DNA of 64,000 nucleotides from an uncultured Veillonella sp. (GCF_937981445.1 NZ_CALJON010000008.1:1-64000); one strand, 5' to 3'. Positions 52,540-62,589 are shown, counted from the first letter of the stretch. Translations and numbers: made by a program. Notes: a model not told the origin generated them from the letters alone.

Positions 52540-52989
52540 TTAATATAGAAGCTTACAAAACTCTTTATAGGCTAATATATTATCTTTGCCCTCTTCAGTT
52601 ACGCTCGACCATTCAATAATAGGACTTGTAATCCCAATCCAGCGCAATGCATCATAGGCGTTTTGAATTTGTGCTTCACTAGCAAGATCACATTTAGTAA
52701 TAATGCCGCAAAGCCTCCCATGAAAAGATTTCGAGAACGATGGTGGATATTCCTGCTTGTCTTTTAAGGGATCAATCAAGAAAAATACCACACTGGCATC
52801 TTGATTTGATGCAATTAAACAGTCATACATCCAGGGGCTTTCTAAATAGCCACTGGGCATATCCATCGTGTACTCACCGTAGCGAATATCTGAGGTAGCT
52901 TTTAAAGGCGCCTCGTTTTCTTCAATGACATGAGCCAAGGTTGTCTTACCAGACTGACGAGGCCCTATGATTATAATTTTAAGTCTCAT
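52540..52989 (-). CDS. EutP/PduV-family GTPase-like protein
   Basis: 149 residues. P-loop IIGPRQSGKTT, TDMPSGYLESP-like switch region (MDMPSGYLESPWM) and NKxD-like TKCD. EutP/PduV proteins accompany microcompartments and may guide their position or bind the shell. ATG lies 3 bases after the stop of the permuted shell gene. Confidence 0.9.
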   Translation of the reverse strand: MRLKIIIIGPRQSGKTTLAHVIEENEAPLKATSDIRYGEYTMDMPSGYLESPWMYDCLIASNQDASVVFFLIDPLKDKQEYPPSFSKSFHGRLCGIITKCDLASEAQIQNAYDALRWIGITSPIIEWSSVTEEGKDNILAYKEFCKLLY

Positions 52990-52991
52990 CG

Positions 52992-53342
52992 CTACGCCTT
53001 TGTCACCGTAGCCGGTGTAAAACCCAATAGCGTATGCAAAGTATCATTAATTGCATGTACTGAAGTTTCTACACTGGATACATCACCTGTAATAACTAAT
53101 GAACCGGTGAATCGGTCTAAAAATCCTAAGTGCACATTGGCGGACTTACGTGCTATATCGCCAGCAATAATAGCACCTTCAGCAGGCGATATGGTTAACA
53201 CCCCTATGGCGCCCACTGGGTCGACGCCAATCCGTTGATACACTTCTTCATCTGGTGACGCAATAATATGGGCCATAGTGACTTGTTTTCCTGGAACCAA
53301 CTCTTGTATAATTCGTTGTTTATTTGTTTCTAATCCATCCAT
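52992..53342 (-). CDS. Permuted BMC shell protein (EutS/PduU-like)
   Basis: 116 residues. N-terminal strand segment (QRIIQELVPGKQVTMAHIIA) before the BMC core (AIGVLTISPAEGAIIAGDIA, GSLVITGDVSSVETSVHAIN): the circularly permuted BMC fold of EutS/PduU. ATG 53342 has GAGG 5 bases upstream; an earlier GTG overlaps it. Directly followed by the EutP-like gene, as pduU-pduV in pdu operons. Confidence 0.9.
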   Translation of the reverse strand: MDGLETNKQRIIQELVPGKQVTMAHIIASPDEEVYQRIGVDPVGAIGVLTISPAEGAIIAGDIARKSANVHLGFLDRFTGSLVITGDVSSVETSVHAINDTLHTLLGFTPATVTKA

Positions 53343-53353
53343 TATATACCTCA

Positions 53354-53911
53354 CTACTGTAATGCCACATACTGCTTATAAGTTTCCACAATTAGATTCA
53401 CCTGCGCCTCTTTCATATCCTTAGCATAGGCTACTAAGCGCGTCAATGTATCTATACTATATGTGTAAAACTCACCTTTTAAATACGTATCAATGGCGGT
53501 ATCCCTACTGCCATCAGCACTTATGGACCGTCCAAAGGTAACTGTTTTAGGTACTATCTCCTTCGCCTCATCATACCAAGCCCTATGATAAGCCATAAGG
53601 TCCTGAACTAAGGCTACTTTTTCTGGACTTTTAGCAGGTAATTCTCCCTTAATGCGTTCATATACCAATGAATCTGTATCTTCCATCATATAGCCATATT
53701 TTTCAATCATAAGATTACGCCGTTCCGCTATAGCCTTATGGATGTCTCTCAAATAGGAGGCTTGAATATGGAGCGGATATACATTCCATTGGCTTCGCCG
53801 CATAAGGAGAAACATGTATTTATTGTTTTTGCATTCTAAATGTTTTTGGTCACTGCGCGTAGCGAGCAACATATCCCATTCATAATTAGCAATTTTATCA
53901 ATAACCTGCAT
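53354..53911 (-). CDS. DUF4125-family protein
   Basis: 185 residues, soluble and helical, no known function. Begins VIDKIANYEWDMLLATRSD and continues with the CKNNKYMFLLMRRSQWNVYP stretch that I associate with DUF4125. It follows the TPR-DUF4037 gene by 10 bases; the two families are known to occur fused or side by side. Inclusion in a microcompartment operon suggests a paired accessory enzyme. Confidence 0.75.
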   Translation of the reverse strand: MQVIDKIANYEWDMLLATRSDQKHLECKNNKYMFLLMRRSQWNVYPLHIQASYLRDIHKAIAERRNLMIEKYGYMMEDTDSLVYERIKGELPAKSPEKVALVQDLMAYHRAWYDEAKEIVPKTVTFGRSISADGSRDTAIDTYLKGEFYTYSIDTLTRLVAYAKDMKEAQVNLIVETYKQYVALQ

Positions 53912-53921
53912 ATGTACCTCT

Positions 53922-56036
53922 CTATCTAGACCAAGGACTTTCTTTTAGTAAGCTAGGTTCGGAAATTTGTTTAAAAATTTCATACCCATGAGCTAATAAG
54001 AAACTGTCCTTCGACTGACTTAAGCCAATTTCACGAAGTCGATCGATAATATATTCACAAATACGTTCAATACGATTTGTATTGTCCGCATCAATGGTGC
54101 CTGTTTTTACCATTGATTCAATAATTTGTCCAATCTCCGCCCCTAAAATAGGCAAGGATTGAAGCTTTCTATGACGCCATTTGTAAAATGGCATATAGGT
54201 TTTATTCAAAATATATACGATAGCCATTGCATGATTCATCGCTTCGCTTAAGGCTAAATTAGCGGCTACAATTTCATTGCGCTTCAAACAACGCGGGAAA
54301 TTATATTGCCCAGCCTGTGCGAGCTTAATACATTCAAAAGCTAAGTATTTTAACCATAAATCTCGTGGATAATAGTCTAATAAATATTGCCTAATTTGAG
54401 TAAACTCACCTAAATTATCAAAGAAAATTTCACCTGATGTAGCCGTTGCCAAGAAATCTTCTGGAATCGCTCGCCATTCTGCCAAAGTCTTAGGCCCCTG
54501 ACTTGTACTCGTATATTTTTGATAGAAATCTTGAGTCGGCACTACATAAGCATGTCCTTTAGTAATTCCTTTTAAGGCTTCTTCTAATTCCCTATGATGT
54601 GCCTCATAATCGGCAGCACTCATAAATAAGAGTACTTTGCTTTCAAAATCATGGTCCTTTGAAAATTCATCATCATAGCCTAAGCATTCCGATCCTTTAC
54701 CCACTAAACCGGCCGCCATCCGCGCAAGTAATTCTGGGAAGGATTGTTTTAAGATAGGATATACTTCCTCTTTTAACAAACTGTGTGCTAAGCCCATGCC
54801 TGAACCTGGCCAATATTGTTTTGTTAAAAAAGCCTCATCTAATGCCCCCGTGTTCCGTACAATGCCTGTGCTCGTAGCAGTCTCAGTACTCGAATCAGCA
54901 GTTCTAATCTGAACCGTCCCTGTGCTCGGTGCAATACCTGCTACAGAGCCCCGATTCGTTGCACCACTTGTACGCTGGGCACTACTTGACTCGCCCATGA
55001 GAGCAGCGCTTGCTTTCGCTAGTAATTCCTCTAAAGAACCTACATCAGCAAAATCAAACTCATTGCTTTGATTCGATACCGATGGCTGAGCCTTATCGAT
55101 ATTACCCTGCGTAGCAAAATTACTAATACCACTCGAAGTTTGGCTCGTAACACTTTCATTTAAGTTAGTAACGCTTGAACTTGCGTTAGAGCCAATACTT
55201 GAGGCAGGACTAGTGGAAACACTAGAACGGCCTGATTGATTTAATTTATCTTTTACTATGTTTAGGTTTTGAGTTAATAACCGATAGCCCTTACTCTCTG
55301 TACCATAAGTTCGCTCCATAATGGGGAGCACCTCTTCCATTAAGGAGCAGGCTTTTTCATACTGCCCCTCATTGTAGAACATAGTAGCAATATTATTAAC
55401 TACTGTAGCATATAGAGGATGCTGTTCCCCTACAGCCTGAGAGAGTAAGTCCACGGACTCATTCATCAAGGCTTGATACTCATCAGTTTTACCCATGAGT
55501 CTACAAGTCTCTGCAAAATTACTACAAGAAATGGCCAATTTGACTCGACTTTTTTCCTGTGTTCTAAGTAGGCCTAACGCTTCTTTTTGATACGTATAGG
55601 CTTTATCATATTCTCTGCGTTGCAAATGTAAATTACCTAGATTATTGCATAAGGACACATATACAATATTGCGAATGTTTAATTGTCTTGCAATATCAAG
55701 AGCTGTAGTAAATTCTTTCTCAGCTTCATCAAAATGCTTAGAATCAAGCGCATTTGTGCCTGCATTAAGTAAGGTAGTTACATAGGCTTGGCTTTTAACA
55801 CCACTCGTACTCGCAACTAATGATTTTGCTTCATCCAAAACGTCTTTGGCCTGTGCATAGCGACCAGTGTTGCGTAAGACCCCACCATAGTCATTAAGAA
55901 TGCGAGCTAATAAACCATTGTCATTGCGACTGCGCGTTTCATGAATGGCATCTTCAAACAAGGGCAGCATTTCCACATCCCGTCCTTGTCGACCGAGGTT
56001 ATCTATTTCTGTTAGCAATTGATTTAATCGATCCAT
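53922..56036 (-). CDS. TPR protein with C-terminal DUF4037 (nucleotidyltransferase-like) domain
   Basis: 704 residues in three parts. 1-250: tetratricopeptide repeats (AKDVLDEAKSLVAS, AEKEFTTALDIARQL, YATVVNNIATMFYNEGQYEK). 260-390: Ser/Thr/Asn-rich linker with repeats such as SSIGSNASSSV. 400-704: DUF4037-like domain, with LVGKGSECLGYDDEFSKDHD, where GKGS and the DHD pair recall the nucleotidyltransferase fold. Could modify a partner protein or small molecule; target unknown. Lies between cutD and the DUF4125 gene. Confidence 0.75.
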   Translation of the reverse strand: MDRLNQLLTEIDNLGRQGRDVEMLPLFEDAIHETRSRNDNGLLARILNDYGGVLRNTGRYAQAKDVLDEAKSLVASTSGVKSQAYVTTLLNAGTNALDSKHFDEAEKEFTTALDIARQLNIRNIVYVSLCNNLGNLHLQRREYDKAYTYQKEALGLLRTQEKSRVKLAISCSNFAETCRLMGKTDEYQALMNESVDLLSQAVGEQHPLYATVVNNIATMFYNEGQYEKACSLMEEVLPIMERTYGTESKGYRLLTQNLNIVKDKLNQSGRSSVSTSPASSIGSNASSSVTNLNESVTSQTSSGISNFATQGNIDKAQPSVSNQSNEFDFADVGSLEELLAKASAALMGESSSAQRTSGATNRGSVAGIAPSTGTVQIRTADSSTETATSTGIVRNTGALDEAFLTKQYWPGSGMGLAHSLLKEEVYPILKQSFPELLARMAAGLVGKGSECLGYDDEFSKDHDFESKVLLFMSAADYEAHHRELEEALKGITKGHAYVVPTQDFYQKYTSTSQGPKTLAEWRAIPEDFLATATSGEIFFDNLGEFTQIRQYLLDYYPRDLWLKYLAFECIKLAQAGQYNFPRCLKRNEIVAANLALSEAMNHAMAIVYILNKTYMPFYKWRHRKLQSLPILGAEIGQIIESMVKTGTIDADNTNRIERICEYIIDRLREIGLSQSKDSFLLAHGYEIFKQISEPSLLKESPWSR

Positions 56037-56057
56037 TGGAAAACCTCTTTCTAAATG

Positions 56058-57011
56058 CTAGTGTTTAACAACTTTTACATCCATATCATATTCTTTTACA
56101 ATCGCTTCAATATGATCTAGCTCTTCTGCTTTGAAAGACAAATCTTCTTTAATAGTATATTCCTTATCTAATTGTGCGTATTTATTAACACCTAATTTAT
56201 GATATGGTAAAATATCTATTCCTTTGAAGTTTGGTAAGTCTTTATATGGTAATAAAAACTCCATTGTCTTTCGAATTGTTTCATCTTGACTATTGAGGCC
56301 ACGAATTAACGGCATACGAACTTTTACATTGTAACCACGCTTCAAGATTTCTTGAATATTGGTTAAAATCAGCTCATTACGAACGCCTGTCAGTTCTGCA
56401 TGTCGATCAGAATCAATCTGTTTAATATCAAACAAGAACAAATCAAGATGTTCTGCCATCATTAAGAGATTTTCTAATTTTGCATAGCCACAAGTTTCAA
56501 TAGCCGTGTGGATGCCCAAGGCTTGACACTCACGCAAGATATCGGTAGCCGCTTCTGGTTGTGTAGATACTTCGCCACCACCAAGAGTTACGCCGCCACC
56601 GGAGCTAAGATAAAACAAGGAGTCTTCCTGCACTGTATCAACCAGTTCAGTTACTGTTTTATCCTGTCCTACAATATGTATCGCCTTTCGCGGACATACA
56701 CTTTCGCACTTACGACAACCGACGCAGTTGGTTTCACGATTAACAATATGATCAATCTTGTCACCATTTTGCACTAAGGAGTGAATATCCATAGGGCAAA
56801 CTGGAACGCAATGACCACAGCGTGTACATAAATTATCTTGAAACATCACTTGATATTTACGTTCCAATCCCTCTGGATTTGCACACCACCGGCAACGGAG
56901 CGGACATCCTTTAAAAAAGATGAGCGTCCGTATGCCAGGGCCGTCATAAATCGAGTACTTTTGGACGTTAAAGATTCGTGCCTTACGCTCTATACAAAGC
57001 TGTTCAGACAT
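56058..57011 (-). CDS. cutD: Choline lyase activating enzyme (glycyl-radical activase)
   Basis: 317 residues, radical-SAM enzyme that makes the glycyl radical on CutC. SAM cluster motif FFKGCPLRCRWCANPEG, two extra [4Fe-4S] sets (CTRCGHCVPVCPMD and CVGCRKCESVCPRKA) typical of this activase group, and GGGVTLGGGE. RBS GGGAGG. Two short genes separate it from cutC. Confidence 0.93.
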   Translation of the reverse strand: MSEQLCIERKARIFNVQKYSIYDGPGIRTLIFFKGCPLRCRWCANPEGLERKYQVMFQDNLCTRCGHCVPVCPMDIHSLVQNGDKIDHIVNRETNCVGCRKCESVCPRKAIHIVGQDKTVTELVDTVQEDSLFYLSSGGGVTLGGGEVSTQPEAATDILRECQALGIHTAIETCGYAKLENLLMMAEHLDLFLFDIKQIDSDRHAELTGVRNELILTNIQEILKRGYNVKVRMPLIRGLNSQDETIRKTMEFLLPYKDLPNFKGIDILPYHKLGVNKYAQLDKEYTIKEDLSFKAEELDHIEAIVKEYDMDVKVVKH

Positions 57012-57044
57012 AACGCCCTCCCTACTGTGCTTAATACATCAGTA

Positions 57045-57332
57045 TTATTGACGGAAGGATTTAGGTAAGTACTTTTTCAATAACCTACGACCTTCTTCAC
57101 TAATACAATAATATACATCTAACTCGCCATCTTCTGTAATACCGAGTTCTGCTTCATCAATTACGCCATTGGCCATCATAGATAAAGCATGATCTTTAAA
57201 CTTACTCTTTTTAAATTGACTTTCCGTGCCATATTCAGCGCGTAAGCCTTCCATCATTTGATCCACATTCGCTTTTTCTACAGTAGAAAAAAAGTGAAGC
57301 AAACGAAATCGTAAAGGCAAAACTTGAGCCAT
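57045..57332 (-). CDS. Small conserved-context protein of the choline operon (winged-helix-like)
   Basis: 95 residues, soluble. Order of helices and the closing ISEEGRRLLKKYLP segment suggest a winged-helix fold of the PadR/MarR kind, but I do not recognise a family. Well-placed RBS AGGAGG. Position between the transporter and cutD points to a regulatory or accessory role in choline use. Confidence 0.65.
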   Translation of the reverse strand: MAQVLPLRFRLLHFFSTVEKANVDQMMEGLRAEYGTESQFKKSKFKDHALSMMANGVIDEAELGITEDGELDVYYCISEEGRRLLKKYLPKSFRQ

Positions 57333-57345
57333 AATTATGTGCCTC

Positions 57346-58374
57346 CTATTTTTTTCTGAAAAAATCGAGTGGATTCATAGAAACTAAAATTACACCAATT
57401 GTTACACTAATACAACCAACTACCATATTTGTTGTAATCTCAGTAATATTACCAAAGATAATGTTGAGTAATACACCCCATACAACAAATGTAGAGTTCA
57501 TAGCCATACCTTTTGCACAGCCTACTTTATTATTGGCACTATACCATAATAAGTAGGAGAACCCACCAACAGCACCGGCTGCTGCAAGTGCTGTAATCGC
57601 TGACGTTTCACCAGCAATTACATGTACTGCAGTCCAACCACCAACAATGGGAAGAACAATTAAGGATAATACTGTACCTGATGTAATTTCACGTAATGTG
57701 ATAGCAATATTAGGATCCACCATGGACATACCAAATGTGGCTAATACAATTTCAGTACCCCAGCAAAATGCCGCAATACCTGCCATAATAAGGCCTAATG
57801 TAAAGTTAGGTGCATCCCCATCTGGTGGTGCATAACTTACGATAATTGCCCCAATTACTGACATGAAAATGCCGACCCACATGCGCGCATTGATTGGCTG
57901 TTTTAAGAATATTCTAGAGAATAAACAACCCAATATTGGATACAATGCGGTGATGGTCAGTGCATAGGCCGGCCCGGCCAACGCTGAACCCATAAAGTAT
58001 GTTGATTGCCCTATAGGACCACCCAATAAAGCAGCTAAACATACAATCATTCCTGGCTTAGTTTTAAACGTACGCCACACTTCTTGTCCCATGCCATTTA
58101 CAATATTGTAAAATAGAACCGCAATAGCTGCGCAAACGTCGTTAATAGCGGCACAAGCGAGTGGTATTGCATAAAGTGCTGCACTAGCGCCCATCATACT
58201 GGTTATCGTACCTTCTGGTATGAAACCATATCCCAAGGAGAATAATAAATTATTTAAGCCCCATAAAAAACCACTACCAATACCTATAAAGAGGCCTATT
58301 TGATTAAACTTCGAATCTTGCTTTGCTTTTAAGACAAGCGCTCGTTGTTGTATTGTTTGTTCCAAAAATTCCAC
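57346..58374 (-). CDS. EamA-type transporter of the choline operon
   Basis: 342 residues, about ten helices in two EamA repeats (second begins LGLIMAGIAAFCWGTEIVLA). In the middle of the cut operon it is the best candidate for choline uptake or for trimethylamine/ethanol exchange. Start uncertain: GTG 58374 overlaps the AGGGG RBS; TTG at 58365 has better spacing. The frame before helix 1 is charged and cytoplasmic. Confidence 0.82.
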   Translation of the reverse strand: MEFLEQTIQQRALVLKAKQDSKFNQIGLFIGIGSGFLWGLNNLLFSLGYGFIPEGTITSMMGASAALYAIPLACAAINDVCAAIAVLFYNIVNGMGQEVWRTFKTKPGMIVCLAALLGGPIGQSTYFMGSALAGPAYALTITALYPILGCLFSRIFLKQPINARMWVGIFMSVIGAIIVSYAPPDGDAPNFTLGLIMAGIAAFCWGTEIVLATFGMSMVDPNIAITLREITSGTVLSLIVLPIVGGWTAVHVIAGETSAITALAAAGAVGGFSYLLWYSANNKVGCAKGMAMNSTFVVWGVLLNIIFGNITEITTNMVVGCISVTIGVILVSMNPLDFFRKK

Positions 58375-58403
58375 CCCTATCGTGTCACCTTACTGGCACT
58401 ATT

Positions 58404-60953
58404 TTAGAAATGATCTAACATAGTACGACTAATAATTTCGTCTTGTACTTCCTTACAAAGTTCTACGAAGTAAGCACTGTAACCAGCAACGCGAATAATT
58501 AAATCACGATATTTGTCAGGTTCAACCTGGGCTTTCTTCAATACTTCGTTATCAACATAGCTGAACTGCATTTCCCCGTTCCCTAAAATAGAAGCAGTAC
58601 GAAGTAATGTGATTAAGCCATTTTCACCTTCTGGAGTTTCAAGAATACCTTTTAACAACTTGAAGTTATGTACCATACCAATAGTCATATCTTCGTTACC
58701 CATCTTACTTACAGATTTGATAATCGCTGTTGGCCCTAATTTGTCATCCCCTTGAGTTGGGCTGATACCATCAGATAATGGAGTCCATGCTTTACGGCCA
58801 TTAGCAGATGCAGCAGTTAAAGCACCAATTGGTGTGTTATTGGAGATGGATAAAGTACCATGACTGAACTTAGCGTATAACATGTCGTATTTTTGACATT
58901 CTTCTTCAGTCCAGTTAACAATATCACGGCAAATATTATCTGCATATGGATTGTCATTACCATATTTAGGTGCATTCACACAATCTGTATGAATTTGTTG
59001 GTACCCTTCAAAGTTAGCATTGAGGGCATCGCGGATTTCAGATAATTTATATTTGTGATCATCAAATACTAATTTCTTAATAGCTGCCATGGAGTCAGCA
59101 TACGTTGCAAGGCCAGAGAATACGATACCAGGGCCACTGTTAACCATAGCGCCGCCTTCCATAACGTCTTTACCGGATTCCATACAACCTTCAACCATGA
59201 TGGACATCAATGGTTTTGGAGCTACATCGCGGTGTACACGTTGGCTTACTACTGTACCAATAGCGGACAATTTAATGATATGAGCGATTTGAGCTTTAAC
59301 AGCGGCTTCAAACTCTTCATATGTTTTGAAGGAGTCCACATCACCAGTATCAATACCTTCTTTAAGCTGATTAAGCTGCATTACACCACGGTTCAATACG
59401 AATTCAATAGCAATTGGCCATTGTGTATAAGACGTGGAAGTCCATTGGTAAATACGGCCTGATTTTTGAGGTTCTACGCAACCCATTAAGCAGTAGTCAC
59501 GGGAATCTTCAAGGCTGAAGCCTTTAGCAAGCATCATCTTAATATGGCAATCATCGAAGTGACAAGCAGGGAAGCCTAAGCCGGCTTTAACTACTTCTAC
59601 GATTTTTTGCATATATTTTTGTGGTGAGCGGTTGTGAATACGTGCTGCTAAGGATGGTTGATACATACGAGTTAAACGTACGGCATCCATGATTAAGTAA
59701 GTTAAATCATTAGTAGCGTCGCCGCCTTTACGTAATTGGCCACCAATTGTACAGTTGATGAATGGTTGGTAACCAGCAAAGTATGTGGAACCACCTTCAG
59801 AAGACAACCACATGAATTCGGAACATTTAATAATGAAGCAGCTCAACAATTCGAATGCTTCTAATTTGTTCATACGACCAGCATCCATGTCAGCTTTGAA
59901 CATTGGATAGATGTATTGGTCAAGACGACCTAAGGAAATACCTGTTTGGTTTTCTTCTACCATGAACAAGGATTCTACAGTCCAAATGGATTGTAATGCT
60001 TCATGGAATGTTTCTGGTGGGTTAGCAGGTACGCGAGTTAAGATTTCAGAAATCTTCATCAACTCTTGTTTGCGTTGCGCATCAGATTCATAGCCAGCCA
60101 TTTCACGTGCATAGTCAGATAAACGACGGGCATACGTCAAGATACCTTCACAAGTTTCGATACAAGCTTTGTAGAAGTAAATTTTATCAATATCTTCAGG
60201 GCGTTCCATGGAAAGTTTAGCTAAATGTTCTTCAGCTTCTTTTTTAACGCCATTGATACCTTTTTTAACAAGAACTACGTCATAGCCTGGGCAAGTATCG
60301 CCACCACCATTGATTTGATGATAGGATAAATCACTTACGCCACTTTCGCCGGAAATACTCCAAACGCCAGCTTCGCGATATTGTTGTTCACAAATTTCAT
60401 CCAAGCTGCGGTTTTCCCAGAATGGGAATACTTGTTCACGTAAAATGCGTTTATCTTCTTCGCTAATGAAGAATGGGTCTTGTGGACGAGTTGCCATAGT
60501 GTCAAGTTCGTCGCGTACCCAGCGCCATGCAATATCAGGAGATACAGAACCAGCACGTGGCTTACCACCTGGATGGCCTACGATTAATTCATCTGGTTGA
60601 ATAAGTAATGGTGCTGTTTCGCAAGCGCGGCGGAAACATTTAGCGCGAAGTAATTTTTTAGGTAAGCCTACATTAGCTTTAGTTACTTCAGTAAATGCTA
60701 AGGCGCGATGAATGCTAACACTTGGACGAACTTTTAAGTATGCTTCGCGAAGGCGTTTCATACGTGGTGTAAGTTCATTGATTTCACCGTCAAATTGAGG
60801 TGCTTTATAATCTTTATAGCTTGTAGTGCTGCCACCATTAGCTTTAATATCTTGAGATAAGTTTTGGAATAACTTCAATAATGCAATAGATTCTTCTTTG
60901 GATAGGTTTTTCGTAGCCTCAGAAAATTTATCAGTAAATTCCTGAATGTTCAT
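58404..60953 (-). CDS. cutC: Choline trimethylamine-lyase (glycyl radical enzyme)
   Basis: 849 residues, the short CutC form. Splits choline into trimethylamine and acetaldehyde. Active-site Cys492 and Glu494 in LMGCVEPQKSGRIYQWTST, with Thr505 and Tyr509 at the spacing of the choline-binding Thr502/Tyr506 of Desulfovibrio CutC; INGGGDTCPGYD carries the matching Asp. Glycyl radical site Gly824 in RVAGYSAYFVELCKE. The N-terminal 40 residues include a helix (EFTDKFSEATKNLSKEE) that may target it to the shell. Strong RBS AGGAGG. Confidence 0.93.
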   Translation of the reverse strand: MNIQEFTDKFSEATKNLSKEESIALLKLFQNLSQDIKANGGSTTSYKDYKAPQFDGEINELTPRMKRLREAYLKVRPSVSIHRALAFTEVTKANVGLPKKLLRAKCFRRACETAPLLIQPDELIVGHPGGKPRAGSVSPDIAWRWVRDELDTMATRPQDPFFISEEDKRILREQVFPFWENRSLDEICEQQYREAGVWSISGESGVSDLSYHQINGGGDTCPGYDVVLVKKGINGVKKEAEEHLAKLSMERPEDIDKIYFYKACIETCEGILTYARRLSDYAREMAGYESDAQRKQELMKISEILTRVPANPPETFHEALQSIWTVESLFMVEENQTGISLGRLDQYIYPMFKADMDAGRMNKLEAFELLSCFIIKCSEFMWLSSEGGSTYFAGYQPFINCTIGGQLRKGGDATNDLTYLIMDAVRLTRMYQPSLAARIHNRSPQKYMQKIVEVVKAGLGFPACHFDDCHIKMMLAKGFSLEDSRDYCLMGCVEPQKSGRIYQWTSTSYTQWPIAIEFVLNRGVMQLNQLKEGIDTGDVDSFKTYEEFEAAVKAQIAHIIKLSAIGTVVSQRVHRDVAPKPLMSIMVEGCMESGKDVMEGGAMVNSGPGIVFSGLATYADSMAAIKKLVFDDHKYKLSEIRDALNANFEGYQQIHTDCVNAPKYGNDNPYADNICRDIVNWTEEECQKYDMLYAKFSHGTLSISNNTPIGALTAASANGRKAWTPLSDGISPTQGDDKLGPTAIIKSVSKMGNEDMTIGMVHNFKLLKGILETPEGENGLITLLRTASILGNGEMQFSYVDNEVLKKAQVEPDKYRDLIIRVAGYSAYFVELCKEVQDEIISRTMLDHF

Positions 60954-61002
60954 GAATAAATCCTCCTTTACCCATTTAATATATGGTAACCCTTACCTAC
61001 AC

Positions 61003-62589
61003 TTAGGATTGTAGATTTTTTAATAATACCTGTAATGCATCTTCAAGATTATAATCTTGACCATCTAAGAGAGAATGTCCTAACTTACAACGTTTTGGCT
61101 GTTCCACTGCAGGTGCTGTGGAAGGCTGAGCTACGCTTCCCTGACCCTCATAGGAATGATCTACTGCATTTGTATGCGCTGCTTTGTTAGCTTGAATCGG
61201 TCTACATAAATCTGGATTCGCAAGGGCCTCTTCAATTTGACGTACCCCATAACCTACTTTTCTAATATTGATTAAGTTCATAGGTGAAATGTTATCCGAT
61301 GTAAACCCACCGCCTACGCTACCAGTACTTAAAATAAGTGCTGGCGGTAAATGTGTCGTTAAACCAATGCCCCCTAATGCACCTGAGGTGTTAACTAACA
61401 TGCGGGATACTGGTTTTTTCAAAGCAAACTCTCTAATAACTGCTTCATCTTGCGAGTGAATAACTAATGTATGCCCCTTACCTTCTGTAATGAGAAGTTC
61501 AATACATTTTTCACAAGCAAACATCCAGTTCTTTTCTACAAAAAAGGCTAATACTGGACATAATTTTTCTCTACAGTATGGATTCGTTTCTGATACATAT
61601 TGTTGTTCGGAAATGAGTACCGTAGTTTCTTTAGGCACTGTAAATCCTGCTTTTTGAGCAATTTCATAAGCAGTACGGCCTACAATAGCCGGATTATGAC
61701 GTCCATCTACAGTGTAGAATAAAGGACTTAGCATATCCGATTCTGCTTGGGTCATAAAATAGGCCCCATTATGTTTAAGTTCTTCTTTAACTTGGTCAAC
61801 AATGCACTCTTCCGCTACAATCGATTGCTCTGAGGAGCAAAGTAAACCATTATCAAAGGTCTTACTACTTACTATTTCGTGAATAGCCTGCTTTACATCC
61901 GCACTGCGTTCAATAAAGGCAGGGCCATTGCTAGGACCACCATTAATAGTTGGTTTGCCAGCATAATGAGCTATATCAGCCATTTGTCGAGCCGTATTAG
62001 AAATAATAAGCGATGTATCTTTATGTGACATTAATGCCTTTGTCCCTTGTGGAGACAAAACAGTTAAATAAGAGATAATATCTTCTGGTGCGCCATTTCG
62101 TTTAGCTGATTCAATCAAAATATCTAAGGTTTTAATGATTGAATTTTTAGCTTTTGGATGTGGCGAAAATACAACCGCATTGCCTGACTTAATAGCAATC
62201 AAAGTTGTGCAAATTGCTGTGGAAGTCGGATTTGTGGATGGCAACAACGCCACAATGACACCTACTGGTACGCCCACATCCATGGTTTTAGCCACAGGAT
62301 CTTCATTGATAATACCAATAGTTTTCATGTCTTTAATATAAGAATACAAAAATTCCGAAGCAAATTGATTTTTAACGCATTTGTCGCGAACTACGCCAAA
62401 CCCCGTTTCTTCAACGGCTAACTTAGCTAGCTCCTCAGCATGTAAAGCTACATCTTTAGCCATACCTTCTACGATTTTATCAATTCGCTCTTGCGTATAA
62501 GTACTAAGGATTTTCTGGCCCTCCCGCGCATTTTCTATCAATATGCGCGCCTCTTGAGTGGACATCAAATCCGTATCAATCCGTATCAC
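61003..62589 (-). CDS. CoA-acylating aldehyde dehydrogenase with C-terminal targeting helix
   Basis: 528 residues. Same family as 49345-50850: LLPSTNPTSTAICT, INGGPSNGPAFIE, catalytic Cys in KTFDNGLLCSSEQS. The C-terminus adds a linker (about 455-510, rich in A, S, P, Q) and an amphipathic helix YNLEDALQVLLKNLQS, probably an encapsulation peptide. GTG start, GGGAGG at 6 bases. One of the two dehydrogenases makes acetyl-CoA; the other may have a structural or different aldehyde role. Confidence 0.92.
   Translation of the reverse strand: MIRIDTDLMSTQEARILIENAREGQKILSTYTQERIDKIVEGMAKDVALHAEELAKLAVEETGFGVVRDKCVKNQFASEFLYSYIKDMKTIGIINEDPVAKTMDVGVPVGVIVALLPSTNPTSTAICTTLIAIKSGNAVVFSPHPKAKNSIIKTLDILIESAKRNGAPEDIISYLTVLSPQGTKALMSHKDTSLIISNTARQMADIAHYAGKPTINGGPSNGPAFIERSADVKQAIHEIVSSKTFDNGLLCSSEQSIVAEECIVDQVKEELKHNGAYFMTQAESDMLSPLFYTVDGRHNPAIVGRTAYEIAQKAGFTVPKETTVLISEQQYVSETNPYCREKLCPVLAFFVEKNWMFACEKCIELLITEGKGHTLVIHSQDEAVIREFALKKPVSRMLVNTSGALGGIGLTTHLPPALILSTGSVGGGFTSDNISPMNLINIRKVGYGVRQIEEALANPDLCRPIQANKAAHTNAVDHSYEGQGSVAQPSTAPAVEQPKRCKLGHSLLDGQDYNLEDALQVLLKNLQS

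Noticed and set aside
58404..60953. Propanediol or glycerol dehydratase, or pyruvate formate-lyase
   Set aside because: The GCVEP core is shared with dehydratases, but Thr505 and Tyr509 at the CutC spacing, the GGGDTCPGYD segment and the Cut-type neighbours favour choline lyase; pyruvate formate-lyase has a double Cys active site not seen here. A link to propanediol from the fucose pathway was therefore dropped.
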